From an uncultured Saprospirales bacterium (GTDB taxonomy: Bacteria > Bacteroidota > Bacteroidia > Chitinophagales > JADIYW01): DNA of 36,872 nucleotides. The translations under genes were made by a program, and so were the position numbers. Each line of letters starts with the position of its first letter. The stretch's first letter is position 1. Where the stretch lies: the NCBI GenBank assembly GCA_938008535.1, contig CALLKF010000200.1, forward strand, positions 1 through 36,872, in the 5' to 3' direction. The notes beneath the pieces are model-generated. The model searched no databases. It saw only the letters and a program-made list of their open reading frames with translations, and was not told the origin of the DNA. Of the stretch, positions 9,539-17,877 are shown in pieces.

Positions 9539-11071
9539 TTAATAAATACTAATTGGACTTGAACCAATAATTTCGTTATTTTTCTTTACTTGAATTTGAT
9601 AAATTCCAATTGGTAATTTATTGTTGAATGAAATAAAATGCTCTTTCCCAAATGATAAAATTTGCTGCTGAACCAATTGTCCTAACGAGTTTATAACTTC
9701 AAGATGCACTATTTCATTGCTATTTACATCATATTTTAAATTGAAATTTCCAGTAGTTGGATTTGGATAAATGAGTAGAGTAGAAGCTGATTGCTTATAT
9801 TTTACGGCAGTTGTAATTGGAATTAGTATTGTTTTTTTTATGCTATCAATATTGCAACTGTTTTGTGAAACCAAAGAAACTACATAAGTTCCAGCTTGCA
9901 AATATTGATGTGTTAGTGATGCTTGCGTAGAAATAGAATCATCGCCAAAATTCCAATTAAAATTAGTTGAATTTGAAGATGTATTAGTAAAAGTTACAGT
10001 ATTATTACTTCCAACTAAAAAAGAAAAATTTGCTTTTGTAGTATCACAAGGCAATCCAGTGCAAGCTGTTGAATTCAATAAAAATCTTCTTGTAGAGGTT
10101 GTAATAGTATTACTCATACGTGTTTTTTGACCTTGAGTAAATATTCCGCGACCACCACAATAACTCATAATATTTTTAAACGACAATGCGCTGTCCGGAC
10201 TGTTATTGCAAGTGCTTGATGTGCAATCTGATTTCTTGTGCGGTGGTGTATCGCACACTTGATCGCCTTGCAAAGAGCAGTTTGCGTTTGCAGGACAAGT
10301 TGTTTCAGTACTCGCTTGAAACGTATGAAACAATCCTAAACCATGTCCAATTTCGTGTGCCAAAGTAGAAGACGAATAACGCATTGCATTTGCAATTATC
10401 ACCGTTCCATCATTTGAAAATTGATACCAAAGTGGAAACATAGCAAAGCCACCCCAATTTCCTGCAATTTTATTAACGACCCAAATATTGTAAACATAAT
10501 CATGTGGCCAATTGCTTAAGTTTTTTGTTTGTGTTTCATCAGAACCAATTTCACCAACCAAAGTACCTTCAATATAACCAATTCCTTTCTCAACATAGTT
10601 TGCAAGTCCACTAGCATCTTTTCGGTTTATTCCATTACTTGGATTTCCAGCAGGATCAAACTGTGCTAAACAAAATTGAACTTCCATATCTACACCATCC
10701 GAAGATAGATTTCGCCAACGTTCATTGGCACCACGTACAGCTTCAAAAATTTGTTCGTCTGAAATATTTGTGCCAGTTCCAATTGGTTCACCAGTATGTA
10801 AAACATGCACTACAATAGGTATTTCTAGTACATTTCCTTGCATCTTATGTTGAGTAGAAGAAAGTAAACTTATAGATTTTAGATAATTTAAAAAAGTAGT
10901 ATCTTTTAATTGATTGGTGTTGATGATTTCATTTGCACAGGTGGTTTCTTGCGCTTTTAACAAGCATGGAAATAGAAAATAAGAATTACATAAAATAAAA
11001 AGAATAATCATCTTGCGTTGATTACTATGACACGATAGATTAGATTTCAAATTAGTTTTAATGGTTTTCAT
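9539..11071 (-). CDS. Secreted zinc metalloprotease, M43 (pappalysin/cytophagalysin) type, with PKD domain and T9SS type A signal
   Basis: The 510-residue product carries HEIGHGLGLFH at about residues 240-250, the HExxHxxGxxH zinc site of metzincin peptidases, and a Met-turn NIMSYCGG near residue 302. The order and the Cys-rich stretch between them (CPANANCSLQGDQVCDTPPH) fit family M43. A PKD domain follows (about 345-415, FNWNFGDDSISTQASLTHQY). The end is a T9SS type A sorting domain (IYPNPTTGNF ... GIYQIQV). The annotated start gives a long basic n-region. A second Met at residue 21 (about 11011) begins a standard signal peptide, MIILFILCNSYFLF...LKAQ, and may be the true start. A TAnnTTTG box lies 25 bases before the first ATG. 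It should act as an extracellular protease; its substrate is unknown. Confidence 0.88.
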   Translation of the reverse strand: MKTIKTNLKSNLSCHSNQRKMIILFILCNSYFLFPCLLKAQETTCANEIINTNQLKDTTFLNYLKSISLLSSTQHKMQGNVLEIPIVVHVLHTGEPIGTGTNISDEQIFEAVRGANERWRNLSSDGVDMEVQFCLAQFDPAGNPSNGINRKDASGLANYVEKGIGYIEGTLVGEIGSDETQTKNLSNWPHDYVYNIWVVNKIAGNWGGFAMFPLWYQFSNDGTVIIANAMRYSSSTLAHEIGHGLGLFHTFQASTETTCPANANCSLQGDQVCDTPPHKKSDCTSSTCNNSPDSALSFKNIMSYCGGRGIFTQGQKTRMSNTITTSTRRFLLNSTACTGLPCDTTKANFSFLVGSNNTVTFTNTSSNSTNFNWNFGDDSISTQASLTHQYLQAGTYVVSLVSQNSCNIDSIKKTILIPITTAVKYKQSASTLLIYPNPTTGNFNLKYDVNSNEIVHLEVINSLGQLVQQQILSFGKEHFISFNNKLPIGIYQIQVKKNNEIIGSSPISIY

Positions 11072-11095
11072 TCTAAAGAATTATACCACAAGTTA

Positions 11096-11103
11096 CAAAA
11101 ATA
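11096..11103 (-). promoter_or_regulatory. Promoter -7 box for the metalloprotease gene
   Basis: The minus strand reads TATTTTTG, a perfect match to the Bacteroidota -7 consensus TAnnTTTG, 24 bases before the first ATG of the protease gene. No clear -33 TTTG at standard spacing. Confidence 0.5.
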
Positions 11104-11129
11104 TTTTTTTGATAAAATAGATAGGAATG

Positions 11130-12065
11130 TTATAATTGAGCGCGCAACAATCCTTTTCTGAAAAATGGTGGTGTTAATGGCGCATATACTAATAACATAT
11201 AACCATCAGATGAAGTACAGTTGTAATGGTACTTTTCTAATAATTGTTGCAGTAAATCATAGTCTTCATTATGATGATAAGTGCAAATAGAAAGTTTTAT
11301 TTTATTTTGTTTTAACAGTTGATGTGCGCCATCTAAAATAGAACGTTCGTAACCTTCAACATCCATTTTTATAAAATCTACTTTTGTGTCTTTTAAAAAT
11401 GCATCTAATGAAATGCAATTTTCATCATTATAATTTGAAACGTATTTGTTAATAATAGTAACTTTTTCTTTCCAAGGTTTATAGGTTGCTTCTAGCGCAG
11501 GAATCCATTTGGAATCTGGCTCGAACAAATATAAATGCTGGATATCTTCAATAATTTCCAATGCAAAATTTCCTTCTGCAGCACCAACATCTAAAACAGT
11601 ATCATTTGTTAAAACTTTAAACTCAGTATTGGTATAGCAATGTGGTGATTTTGCATCTTGTTCTATCGACGTGCAATTGTAAGCATACTGCACTTTTTCA
11701 ATAGTGTCGTAAGATGCATTGTAGTATAATTTTTTTCCATGATGTAAAACATAAAATAAATTATTGTCTGCATCTTTTGTTACTTCAATATGTTGTTGTT
11801 GATATTTTGTGACAAAATCATAAGGAAAAACATACGCGTAACCATCATCTGTGCTAAGTGTATTTAGATGTTTTATTTCAGATTCGTACGTTGTTTTTTT
11901 TGCAGGAAATTTTGTGTAATAGCTATTGATTTTTTTTACTAAGGAATCATAACTATCACCTGGAATATAAGCAAAACCTGCATGTTTGGGCAAAAGGTAC
12001 AACTTTTGAATAAGTCGTTTGTATCTTTTAGGTAAGAGAAGTTTTATTTGATTGAGTAATTTCAT
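11130..12065 (-). CDS. FkbM-family SAM-dependent methyltransferase
   Basis: The 311-residue product has the SAM-binding loop VLDVGAAEGNFALE near residues 155-168, an acidic ribose-binding strand LYLFEPDS, and the FkbM signature DFIKMDVEGYERSILDGA, followed by LSICTYHHNEDY. This family usually O-methylates sugars or polyketides. Here a role in surface glycan modification is plausible, but no glycan cluster is adjacent. The first ~140 residues are less conserved and may bind the substrate. It lies 29 bases downstream of ilvE on the same strand with no promoter box seen between, so read-through from ilvE is likely. The C-terminal tail (PPFFRKGLLRAQL) extends past the usual fold. Confidence 0.85.
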   Translation of the reverse strand: MKLLNQIKLLLPKRYKRLIQKLYLLPKHAGFAYIPGDSYDSLVKKINSYYTKFPAKKTTYESEIKHLNTLSTDDGYAYVFPYDFVTKYQQQHIEVTKDADNNLFYVLHHGKKLYYNASYDTIEKVQYAYNCTSIEQDAKSPHCYTNTEFKVLTNDTVLDVGAAEGNFALEIIEDIQHLYLFEPDSKWIPALEATYKPWKEKVTIINKYVSNYNDENCISLDAFLKDTKVDFIKMDVEGYERSILDGAHQLLKQNKIKLSICTYHHNEDYDLLQQLLEKYHYNCTSSDGYMLLVYAPLTPPFFRKGLLRAQL

Positions 12066-12094
12066 GTAAGGACAAAAAGTTGAGAATTGATCAA

Positions 12095-13180
12095 TTATAA
12101 CACATCAACAACCCAACCAAATTTGTCATTAATAGTACATTTTTGAATGCCTTCTAATTCTTCTTTAAGTTGTTGTGCAATCACAAATGTTTTTTCATCC
12201 AACAAATAATCTTTTCCTTTGTAACCAAAACGATTGACAACATTAATCACAGCAGCCGTGCCAGTTCCAAACATTTCTGTTAATTTTCCACTTTCGTGTG
12301 CAGCAACAATTTCATCTATAGAAATTGGTCTTTCTTCTACAGCATAGCCAAAATCTTTTGCAATCTTAATAACACTATCGCGCGTAATACCTTCTAAAAT
12401 AGTTCCATCCGTTTCTGGTGTCACTAATTTTCCATCTATCACAAAAAAGATATTCATCGTTCCAACTTCATTTGCATACTTCTTATGTTCACCATCTAAC
12501 CATAAGATATCTTTGTAACCCATTTTTGTAGCTAATTCTCTTGGATATAACGTGCCAGCATAATTTCCTGCAGCTTTTGCGTTGCCATAACCACCTTTAG
12601 TTGAACGTACATAAGTATCATACACTAAGACAGAAATTGGTTCACCATAATAAGGTCCAGTTGGTCCAATAATAATGCAAAATAAATATCTATCAGAAGT
12701 ACGTACGCCAATAAACGGCTCGGTTCCAATAATAAATGGTCGGATGTATAATGAACTTCCAGCTTTTTTAGGAATAAAATCTTTATCTAATTCTACTAAT
12801 TTTTTAATGCCTTCCATAAATAAATATTCAGGAACTTCTGACATCGACATACGAACTGCCGATTTATTTAAACGTTCTAAATTTTTTTCTGGTCGAAATA
12901 AAACTATACCACTTTCATCTTGTTTGTAATATGCTTTCATTCCTTCAAAAACGGCTTGTCCATAATGAAAAACATTACACGCTGGACTTACTGAAATATT
13001 TTGATAAGGTTGAATTTTTGCAGATTGCCATTTGCCATCATAATATTCGCAAATCATCATGTGATCTGAAAAAGTTTTACCAAAAGGCAAGTTATTAAAA
13101 TCAATTTCTGGCAACTTACTTTTAGTTACTGTTTCAACTTCAATGACTAGATTTTCTGGTTCTAAAACGTGTGCTGACAT
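12095..13180 (-). CDS. ilvE: Branched-chain amino acid aminotransferase
   Basis: The 361-residue product is a fold-type IV PLP aminotransferase that transfers amino groups between Val/Leu/Ile and 2-oxoglutarate. The PLP lysine is Lys202 in GGYGNAKAAGNYAG. Other landmarks are FHYGQAVFEGMKAY, LFRPEKNLERLNKSA, SSLYIRPF, GYKDILWLDG, EVGTMNIFFV and the phosphate-binding EMFGTGTAAVI. The length fits the large (BCAT/IlvE type 2) subfamily of about 350-360 residues rather than the ~300-residue form. It is divergent from the hypothetical gene at 13262 and probably leads a short operon with the FkbM gene. A near-consensus -7 box lies 17 bases upstream. Confidence 0.95.
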   Translation of the reverse strand: MSAHVLEPENLVIEVETVTKSKLPEIDFNNLPFGKTFSDHMMICEYYDGKWQSAKIQPYQNISVSPACNVFHYGQAVFEGMKAYYKQDESGIVLFRPEKNLERLNKSAVRMSMSEVPEYLFMEGIKKLVELDKDFIPKKAGSSLYIRPFIIGTEPFIGVRTSDRYLFCIIIGPTGPYYGEPISVLVYDTYVRSTKGGYGNAKAAGNYAGTLYPRELATKMGYKDILWLDGEHKKYANEVGTMNIFFVIDGKLVTPETDGTILEGITRDSVIKIAKDFGYAVEERPISIDEIVAAHESGKLTEMFGTGTAAVINVVNRFGYKGKDYLLDEKTFVIAQQLKEELEGIQKCTINDKFGWVVDVL

Positions 13181-13197
13181 AAAATTGTATTTATATG

Positions 13198-13205
13198 CAA
13201 AGTAA
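13198..13205 (-). promoter_or_regulatory. Possible -7 box for ilvE
   Basis: The minus strand reads TTACTTTG, 7 of 8 against TAnnTTTG, followed by CA as in the other boxes of this window, 17 bases before the ilvE ATG. No -33 element is obvious. Confidence 0.35.
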
Positions 13206-13261
13206 CGAAAAAAGGTGTTTAAATTTACAAACGATTAATAATTTAAGATTAAGTTGATAAT

Positions 13262-13681
13262 ATGGAACAGTTTTTTGTGATAAATAGAGAAAAAGAAGTT
13301 GAAATATCAGATGGATTTTTAGGAAATGTGTTTTTTTACGCAAAATCTAAAGAAGATTTAGTTGCGACAGCACAATTGAGTTTGATAGAAAAACTAATTG
13401 AAAATGGATTGAAATTAAAGTTAGAAAATGTCTTGATTATTGATATCAATGAACAAAAAATTAGATTGAACCAGTTACAAAAAATCACTAAAATTGACAA
13501 ATGTATTTTTTTTGGTGATATTGAAACAGAAATTGGATTGAATTTTACCTTAAAAAAATACCACATACAGTCAATAAACAATGTTCAGTTTTTAAAAGCA
13601 GATATTGCAGAAATTTTAGATAAAAATGCTGCTTTGAAAACCAAATTTTGGAATGAGTTGAAAAAACTATTTAATATATAA
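13262..13681 (+). CDS. Conserved-looking small hypothetical protein, possibly a DNA polymerase III psi (HolD)-like subunit
   Basis: The 139-residue product is soluble, with no signal peptide or membrane segment. Its layout is an N-terminal part, a helix (LIENGLKLKLENVLIIDINEQKI), a beta strand pair (KCIFFGDIETEIG), and a C-terminal FLKADIAEILDKNAALKTKFWNELKKLF. The C-terminal pattern (a short strand, A-x-L-x-x-L, N-x-x-x-x-x-x-x-W) resembles the end of the E. coli psi subunit HolD as I remember it. That is a weak similarity and the function should be treated as unknown. Only two bases separate it from rdgB, so the two are almost certainly co-transcribed and perhaps translationally coupled. 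It is a real gene: it fills the divergent space after ilvE and couples to rdgB. Confidence 0.75.
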   Translation: MEQFFVINREKEVEISDGFLGNVFFYAKSKEDLVATAQLSLIEKLIENGLKLKLENVLIIDINEQKIRLNQLQKITKIDKCIFFGDIETEIGLNFTLKKYHIQSINNVQFLKADIAEILDKNAALKTKFWNELKKLFNI

Positions 13682-13683
13682 TA

Positions 13684-14259
13684 ATGCAGGAAATCGTATT
13701 CGCTACTAATAACTCAAACAAAATCAAAGAAATAGAAATTTTGTTATCAAGCAAATATCATATTAAAAAATTAATTGATATTGGATGCAACGAAGAGCTG
13801 CCTGAAACACATCATACTATTGAAGAAAATTCAGCAGAAAAAGCTAATTACGTGTATTCAACTTATAAAATTGATTGTTTTTCTGAAGATTCTGGCTTGG
13901 AAATTGATATACTGAACGGCGAACCAGGTGTTGACAGTGCGCATTATGCTGGTACGCGAGATGCCAATGCGAATATGAATTTAGTTTTAGAAAAAATGAA
14001 AGGAAAAGAAAACAGAAAAGCCAATTTTAAAACAGTGATTACGTTGGTTTTAAATGGAATACAACATCAATTTACTGGAACTTTAGAAGGCACGATTGGA
14101 ACAGAAAAACGAGGATTGTATGGATTTGGCTATGATCCTATTTTTGTTTTAAACGATGGAAGATCAATGGCTGAACTAATGCTAGACGAAAAATCACGAA
14201 TTTCTCACCGTGCAAAGGCAGTAAAACAATTAATTGCGTTTCTTGACATAAATCATTAA
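13684..14259 (+). CDS. rdgB: dITP/XTP pyrophosphatase (RdgB/HAM1 family)
   Basis: The 191-residue product matches the whole HAM1 fold. It has the N-terminal FATNNSNKIKEI, the metal/catalytic acidic segment CFSEDSGLEIDILNGEPGVDSAHYAG, the base-recognition loop GLYGFGYDPIF, and the C-terminal SHRAKAVKQL. It hydrolyses non-canonical purine triphosphates (dITP, ITP, XTP) to monophosphates, keeping them out of DNA and RNA. Length is typical (about 190-200). It is two bases after the hypothetical gene at 13262 and 54 bases before the sigma factor gene. Confidence 0.95.
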   Translation: MQEIVFATNNSNKIKEIEILLSSKYHIKKLIDIGCNEELPETHHTIEENSAEKANYVYSTYKIDCFSEDSGLEIDILNGEPGVDSAHYAGTRDANANMNLVLEKMKGKENRKANFKTVITLVLNGIQHQFTGTLEGTIGTEKRGLYGFGYDPIFVLNDGRSMAELMLDEKSRISHRAKAVKQLIAFLDINH

Positions 14260-14313
14260 ATTTAAGATACTTACACTTATCTATTAAAAATATGTACTAT
14301 TTACTAACTTCGA

Positions 14314-14901
14314 ATGCAACCAACCGACGATAAAACAGCACTTTATAGTAAGCTAATCGATGGTTGCATAAATAATCGTCGCGATGCGCAGTATGAACTC
14401 TACAATTTGCTTTCAGGCAAAATGTTTGCAGTTTGTTTGCGATATGCTAAAAATCGTGAAGCTGCAGAAGATTTATTGCAGGAAGGTTTTGTCAAGGTCT
14501 TTAATAATATTGAAAAATTTAGAAGTGAAGGTTCATTTGAAGGTTGGGTCCGCAGAATAATTGTGAATACCGCAGTTGAACATTACAGAAAATCTACTAA
14601 AATGTATTCCATCGTTAATGTTGACGATATTAATATGGATATACCTTGGATAGATACAGGTGATGATTTACAACTCGAAGATTTGACGAACATGATTAAT
14701 AAACTTTCGCCAGGTTACAAGACCATTTTTAATATGTATGTCGTTGAAGGTTATTCGCATAAAGAAATAGGTGAGATGCTTGAAATCAATGAAGGAACTT
14801 CAAAATCGCAACTTGCTAGAGCAAGATATATTTTGATGGAAATGGTTAAGAAATCAGAAAATGTAAAAGTAGAAAACAAAGGTGAAGCATTCGCAAAATA
14901 A
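14314..14901 (+). CDS. ECF-type RNA polymerase sigma-70 factor
   Basis: The 195-residue product has region 2 (LRYAKNREAAEDLLQEGFVKVFNNIEKF then GWVRRIIVNTAVEHYR) and region 4 with a helix-turn-helix (KLSPGYKTIFNMYVVEGYSHKEIGEMLEINEGTSKSQLARARYIL), with no region 3 between. This is the group IV (ECF) plan, used to switch on a specific regulon in response to an envelope or stress signal. The start of the following gene overlaps its end by 20 bases, so the two are translationally coupled, as usual for a sigma factor and its regulator. A near -7 box, TAACTTCG, ends two bases before the ATG. If real, the message would be nearly leaderless. Confidence 0.93.
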   Translation: MQPTDDKTALYSKLIDGCINNRRDAQYELYNLLSGKMFAVCLRYAKNREAAEDLLQEGFVKVFNNIEKFRSEGSFEGWVRRIIVNTAVEHYRKSTKMYSIVNVDDINMDIPWIDTGDDLQLEDLTNMINKLSPGYKTIFNMYVVEGYSHKEIGEMLEINEGTSKSQLARARYILMEMVKKSENVKVENKGEAFAK

Positions 14902-16591
14902 AAATTTTGACCAATTTGTAAAAGGTAAACTCGAAAATGCGAGTGTGGAAGCACCTGCGTTTATCTGGGACAAAATTGAGCGACAATTGCCGCCTGTTTT
15001 ACCTTGGTATAGTAAATACAAATATTTATTATTGTTGCTATTGTTAAGTTTTGTTTCAGCAACGAGTGTAGTGACATATAAATATATCAAAGGTGACGGT
15101 ATTAACACATATGCATTAAATCATTCATCGAGCGAGCAAACTGTAGATGTATTGAATAAGGTATCTAATGCAACAAGTACCACACAAAACACTAATAATA
15201 ATGATAAACTGGATAATATCCAACCTAATACGTTATCTAAAATTAATAATCCAAAAAATACAGATGCAGCTTCTGTGAGTTCATTTTATCAAAATCAAAA
15301 ATCAGACAATTCAACAACTAAGAAATCCAAAACGGATGCTACAACTACTGCTTTAGAAAAACGAAATAAACGCATTAATCGTTTTGATACAAAAAAGAAC
15401 AATGGTTTAAATACAACAAATGTTGCTAATTCAACTGCATCAACTAATACAACAACTGCTGATTATAGTTCAAATATAATTGCTGTTAAGTCAACAATAA
15501 AATCTAATAAATTAAAGAATAATGTCGGAAATGAATTAAGCGAAAATAATAATTCACAAAATAATTTTGTTGCAGGTTCAGATTATAATAATGCATCGAA
15601 AAAAAATCCTAAAAAAATAAATCAAAAAAAATCAGTAAAAGAAACAACTACAGAAGAAGCAACAGTTTATATTCCATCAAAATTAACTACAGCAGAAATG
15701 GATATTTTAGTAAATGAATTATCTACAACAAATGAAAATACATCTGATTTTGCAACGGATATTTCACCAATTGTAGAACCAATTCAAGTGAAAGAATCTG
15801 AAGAATTATTAGTATCTATCACACCGTTAAAATTAAATACTACACCATTAAAAAGTCGTGATGTTTTACGTTCATTAATTGAACCCAATAAACTAGAAAC
15901 TTTAGATTTTAATGCCGCTGTTGGCGTCGAAGATTTAAATCCAAACAAAGAAAAAATGATGCGTAACTTGAAACAGTTTGCTGGCTATAATATTAATCAA
16001 GGATTTCACATTGGTGCATTTATTTCAATTAATAATATTTGGTTGTCAAACAAAAGTTTTAGCTGTAGTGAAAATGTATCTAGTATTAAACCAAAAATTG
16101 ATTTTGGTAAATCTTACGGATTAAATATTGGCTATGATTACAACGATCATTGGGGCATTGAGTTAGAAGCTCAGTATGCAGAACAAGGTCAAAAATACTC
16201 TGAAACTTCAGTAAGCATGAATGCCATAAAAGAAATAAATCTAAATTATTTGAAGTTTCCGTTAATGGTAAAATACAAACAAAGTTTTATCAATAATTAC
16301 AACTCAAAACCAATTGTTATGAGTTTCTTATTCGGCCCACAAATGGGTTTTTTACTTAAAAAAGAAACTTTATTAAACAAACAATCTATTCCTTGTAATC
16401 AAGGGTACAGCAAAGTAGAAACAGGTTTGGCTGCTGGAATTGATTTTGATTTATACATGATGCGATATATGTACTTAACCATTGGCGCAAGAACTGGTTT
16501 TGGTACATCCTTTAAAAAAGGTGTTCCCGTAAGTTACCAATTAGGAATTACCACTCAGTTTAATTTCAGAATTCCTAAGAAAATAAAATAA
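14882..16591 (+). CDS. Sigma-factor partner with inner-membrane helix and C-terminal outer-membrane beta-barrel domain
   Basis: The 569-residue product starts with GTG inside the sigma gene. Residues 1-46 form a small, probably cytoplasmic segment (FDQFVKGKLENASVEAPAFIWDKIERQLP). One strongly hydrophobic helix follows (about 47-65, YLLLLLLLSFVSATSVV). Residues about 70-330 are low-complexity and rich in Asn, Thr, Ser and Lys, like a periplasmic spacer. From about 368 to the end, alternating beta strands (GFHIGAFISINNIW, SYGLNIGYDYNDHWGIELEAQYAEQGQ, YLKFPLMVKYK, GARTGFGTSF, YQLGITTQFNFRI) resemble the PorT/OMP_b-brl_2 barrel family. The coupling to an ECF sigma gene suggests that the N-terminus holds the sigma factor. 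There is no signal peptide before the helix, so N-in topology fits. The anti-sigma role is inferred; the barrel similarity is firmer. Confidence 0.82.
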   Translation: MKHSQNKNFDQFVKGKLENASVEAPAFIWDKIERQLPPVLPWYSKYKYLLLLLLLSFVSATSVVTYKYIKGDGINTYALNHSSSEQTVDVLNKVSNATSTTQNTNNNDKLDNIQPNTLSKINNPKNTDAASVSSFYQNQKSDNSTTKKSKTDATTTALEKRNKRINRFDTKKNNGLNTTNVANSTASTNTTTADYSSNIIAVKSTIKSNKLKNNVGNELSENNNSQNNFVAGSDYNNASKKNPKKINQKKSVKETTTEEATVYIPSKLTTAEMDILVNELSTTNENTSDFATDISPIVEPIQVKESEELLVSITPLKLNTTPLKSRDVLRSLIEPNKLETLDFNAAVGVEDLNPNKEKMMRNLKQFAGYNINQGFHIGAFISINNIWLSNKSFSCSENVSSIKPKIDFGKSYGLNIGYDYNDHWGIELEAQYAEQGQKYSETSVSMNAIKEINLNYLKFPLMVKYKQSFINNYNSKPIVMSFLFGPQMGFLLKKETLLNKQSIPCNQGYSKVETGLAAGIDFDLYMMRYMYLTIGARTGFGTSFKKGVPVSYQLGITTQFNFRIPKKIK

Positions 16592-16602
16592 TATAATTTA
16601 TT

Positions 16603-17787
16603 TTACTCTTCATTCACTTCAATTTTCTGTGCCAAATAAATACAGATAATTCCAATGCCAACCGCAACATAACCAACAACATTGTAGTTAGACAAACGAT
16701 GTGTCACGGCATCTTGCGTCAAAATCATACCACCAATTAAAGCAGCAGCACCTTCACTTAATTCTATGAGCGATGAGCGAATTACTAAAAATTTTCCGCG
16801 CTGTTCTTCTGTTGGTGCACCAGTAATTAAAGTCATCGCAGCAATCATTCTACCACTATTAAATATAAACATAAATGCACAGATAAGCAATGCCAACATA
16901 ATGGATGCTTCTTGCAAATGAGAAATTACTAAAATAGGAATGAACGATAATAAAATTAAAATCCTAAATGATTTTAGTTTACCTAATGTATCAATAAATT
17001 TTCCTATTCTTGGTGAAGTTAGCGATACTGAAATTCCACCAACAATATACATCCACATGGTATCTTCTTCTTTAAAACCTAAATTATCTATCAGGTACGG
17101 ATTTATGAAAGAGATAAACATAAAATGTCCAAGCACTAATAAAAATGCAAACAACAAAGCTTTTTGCAAATTTCTATTCTTTAAAATTTCAGTGATTTCA
17201 TTAAACGTTTTGGTTTCTTTATTGATGTGTCCTGTTAAGTTTGGTAAAAAATAATATGCTGGAATTAAAGTAATAAACGATAATATTCCTACCAATCTAA
17301 ACGGCCAAAAAATATCAGAATGTTTGTAAATAAAGATAGAAAATGGAATGCCAACAATGGATGCAACACCAAATCCTAAATTCAAAATTCCCATTGCTTT
17401 GCCTCGTCTTTCATAAGGCACAATATCGCTGATAATTGCCGTAGAAACACCACCAAGCAATCCACCAAACAAACCAGTGAAAAATCTTGAAAACAACATC
17501 AACTCAAAAGTAGTTGCAAAAGAACATAAAGTGGTGCCAACTGCAAATAAACCAAAAGCACTTAGATAAACTGTTTTTCTGTCAAATTTATCAATATAAA
17601 ATGAAGCACCAAATGATGATAAAAACCCAGCCAATGAAAACGCTGCTATCAATAAACTATATTGCTGAGGCGTTATTTTGTAGAGTTTCATAAATGCCGT
17701 ACCAAGTGGCAACATCAACAAAAAATCCACGATAGCGCAAAACCACATGAACGTAATTAGATAAAGTATGAATTTTTCGTTTTTCAC
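16603..17787 (-). CDS. Major facilitator superfamily transporter
   Basis: The product has about twelve hydrophobic segments and MFS loop motifs: YIDKFDRKTVYL in the loop between helices 2 and 3, FSRFFTGLFGGLLGG, and VPYERRGKAMGI. This is the drug/sugar-efflux-like (DHA1, AraJ/YdhP) type of proton-driven exporter; the substrate is unknown. An open frame extends to a TTG at 17805, but bases 17792-17799 on the minus strand form a perfect TACCTTTG promoter box, which should not be inside the message. I therefore place the start at the GTG at 17787, giving 394 residues (beginning at KNEKFILYLITF). The transcript would then be almost leaderless. It is divergent from mqnE and converges on the beta-barrel gene with an 11-base gap. 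Confidence 0.88.
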   Translation of the reverse strand: MKNEKFILYLITFMWFCAIVDFLLMLPLGTAFMKLYKITPQQYSLLIAAFSLAGFLSSFGASFYIDKFDRKTVYLSAFGLFAVGTTLCSFATTFELMLFSRFFTGLFGGLLGGVSTAIISDIVPYERRGKAMGILNLGFGVASIVGIPFSIFIYKHSDIFWPFRLVGILSFITLIPAYYFLPNLTGHINKETKTFNEITEILKNRNLQKALLFAFLLVLGHFMFISFINPYLIDNLGFKEEDTMWMYIVGGISVSLTSPRIGKFIDTLGKLKSFRILILLSFIPILVISHLQEASIMLALLICAFMFIFNSGRMIAAMTLITGAPTEEQRGKFLVIRSSLIELSEGAAALIGGMILTQDAVTHRLSNYNVVGYVAVGIGIICIYLAQKIEVNEE

Positions 17788-17791
17788 GATG

Positions 17792-17799
17792 CAAAGGTA
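17792..17799 (-). promoter_or_regulatory. Promoter -7 box for the MFS gene
   Basis: The minus strand reads TACCTTTG followed by CA, a perfect TAnnTTTG. It ends four bases before the GTG at 17787, which decides the start of the transporter gene. Confidence 0.6.
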
Positions 17800-17837
17800 A
17801 TTCAATTAACTTAATCCATTATTAACAAGCAATTATG

Positions 17838-17845
17838 TAATTTTG
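17838..17845 (+). promoter_or_regulatory. Promoter -7 box for mqnE
   Basis: TAATTTTG, a perfect TAnnTTTG, 32 bases before the mqnE ATG and 38 bases from the divergent MFS box. No clear -33 TTTG. Confidence 0.5.
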
Positions 17846-17877
17846 AAACAACATTTACAATTAATTGTTACTCTATT

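Noticed and set aside
10186..10368. 60-codon plus-strand frame inside the protease gene
   Set aside because: It lies opposite the zinc-site region of a strong gene and has no features of its own.
14751..15108. Minus-strand frames around the sigma/partner overlap
   Set aside because: They are shadows of two well-supported plus-strand genes and carry no domain.
16585..16604. AT-only inverted repeat between the beta-barrel gene and the MFS gene as a terminator
   Set aside because: A 7-bp stem of A and T only (AAAATAA/TTATTTT) is too weak to call.
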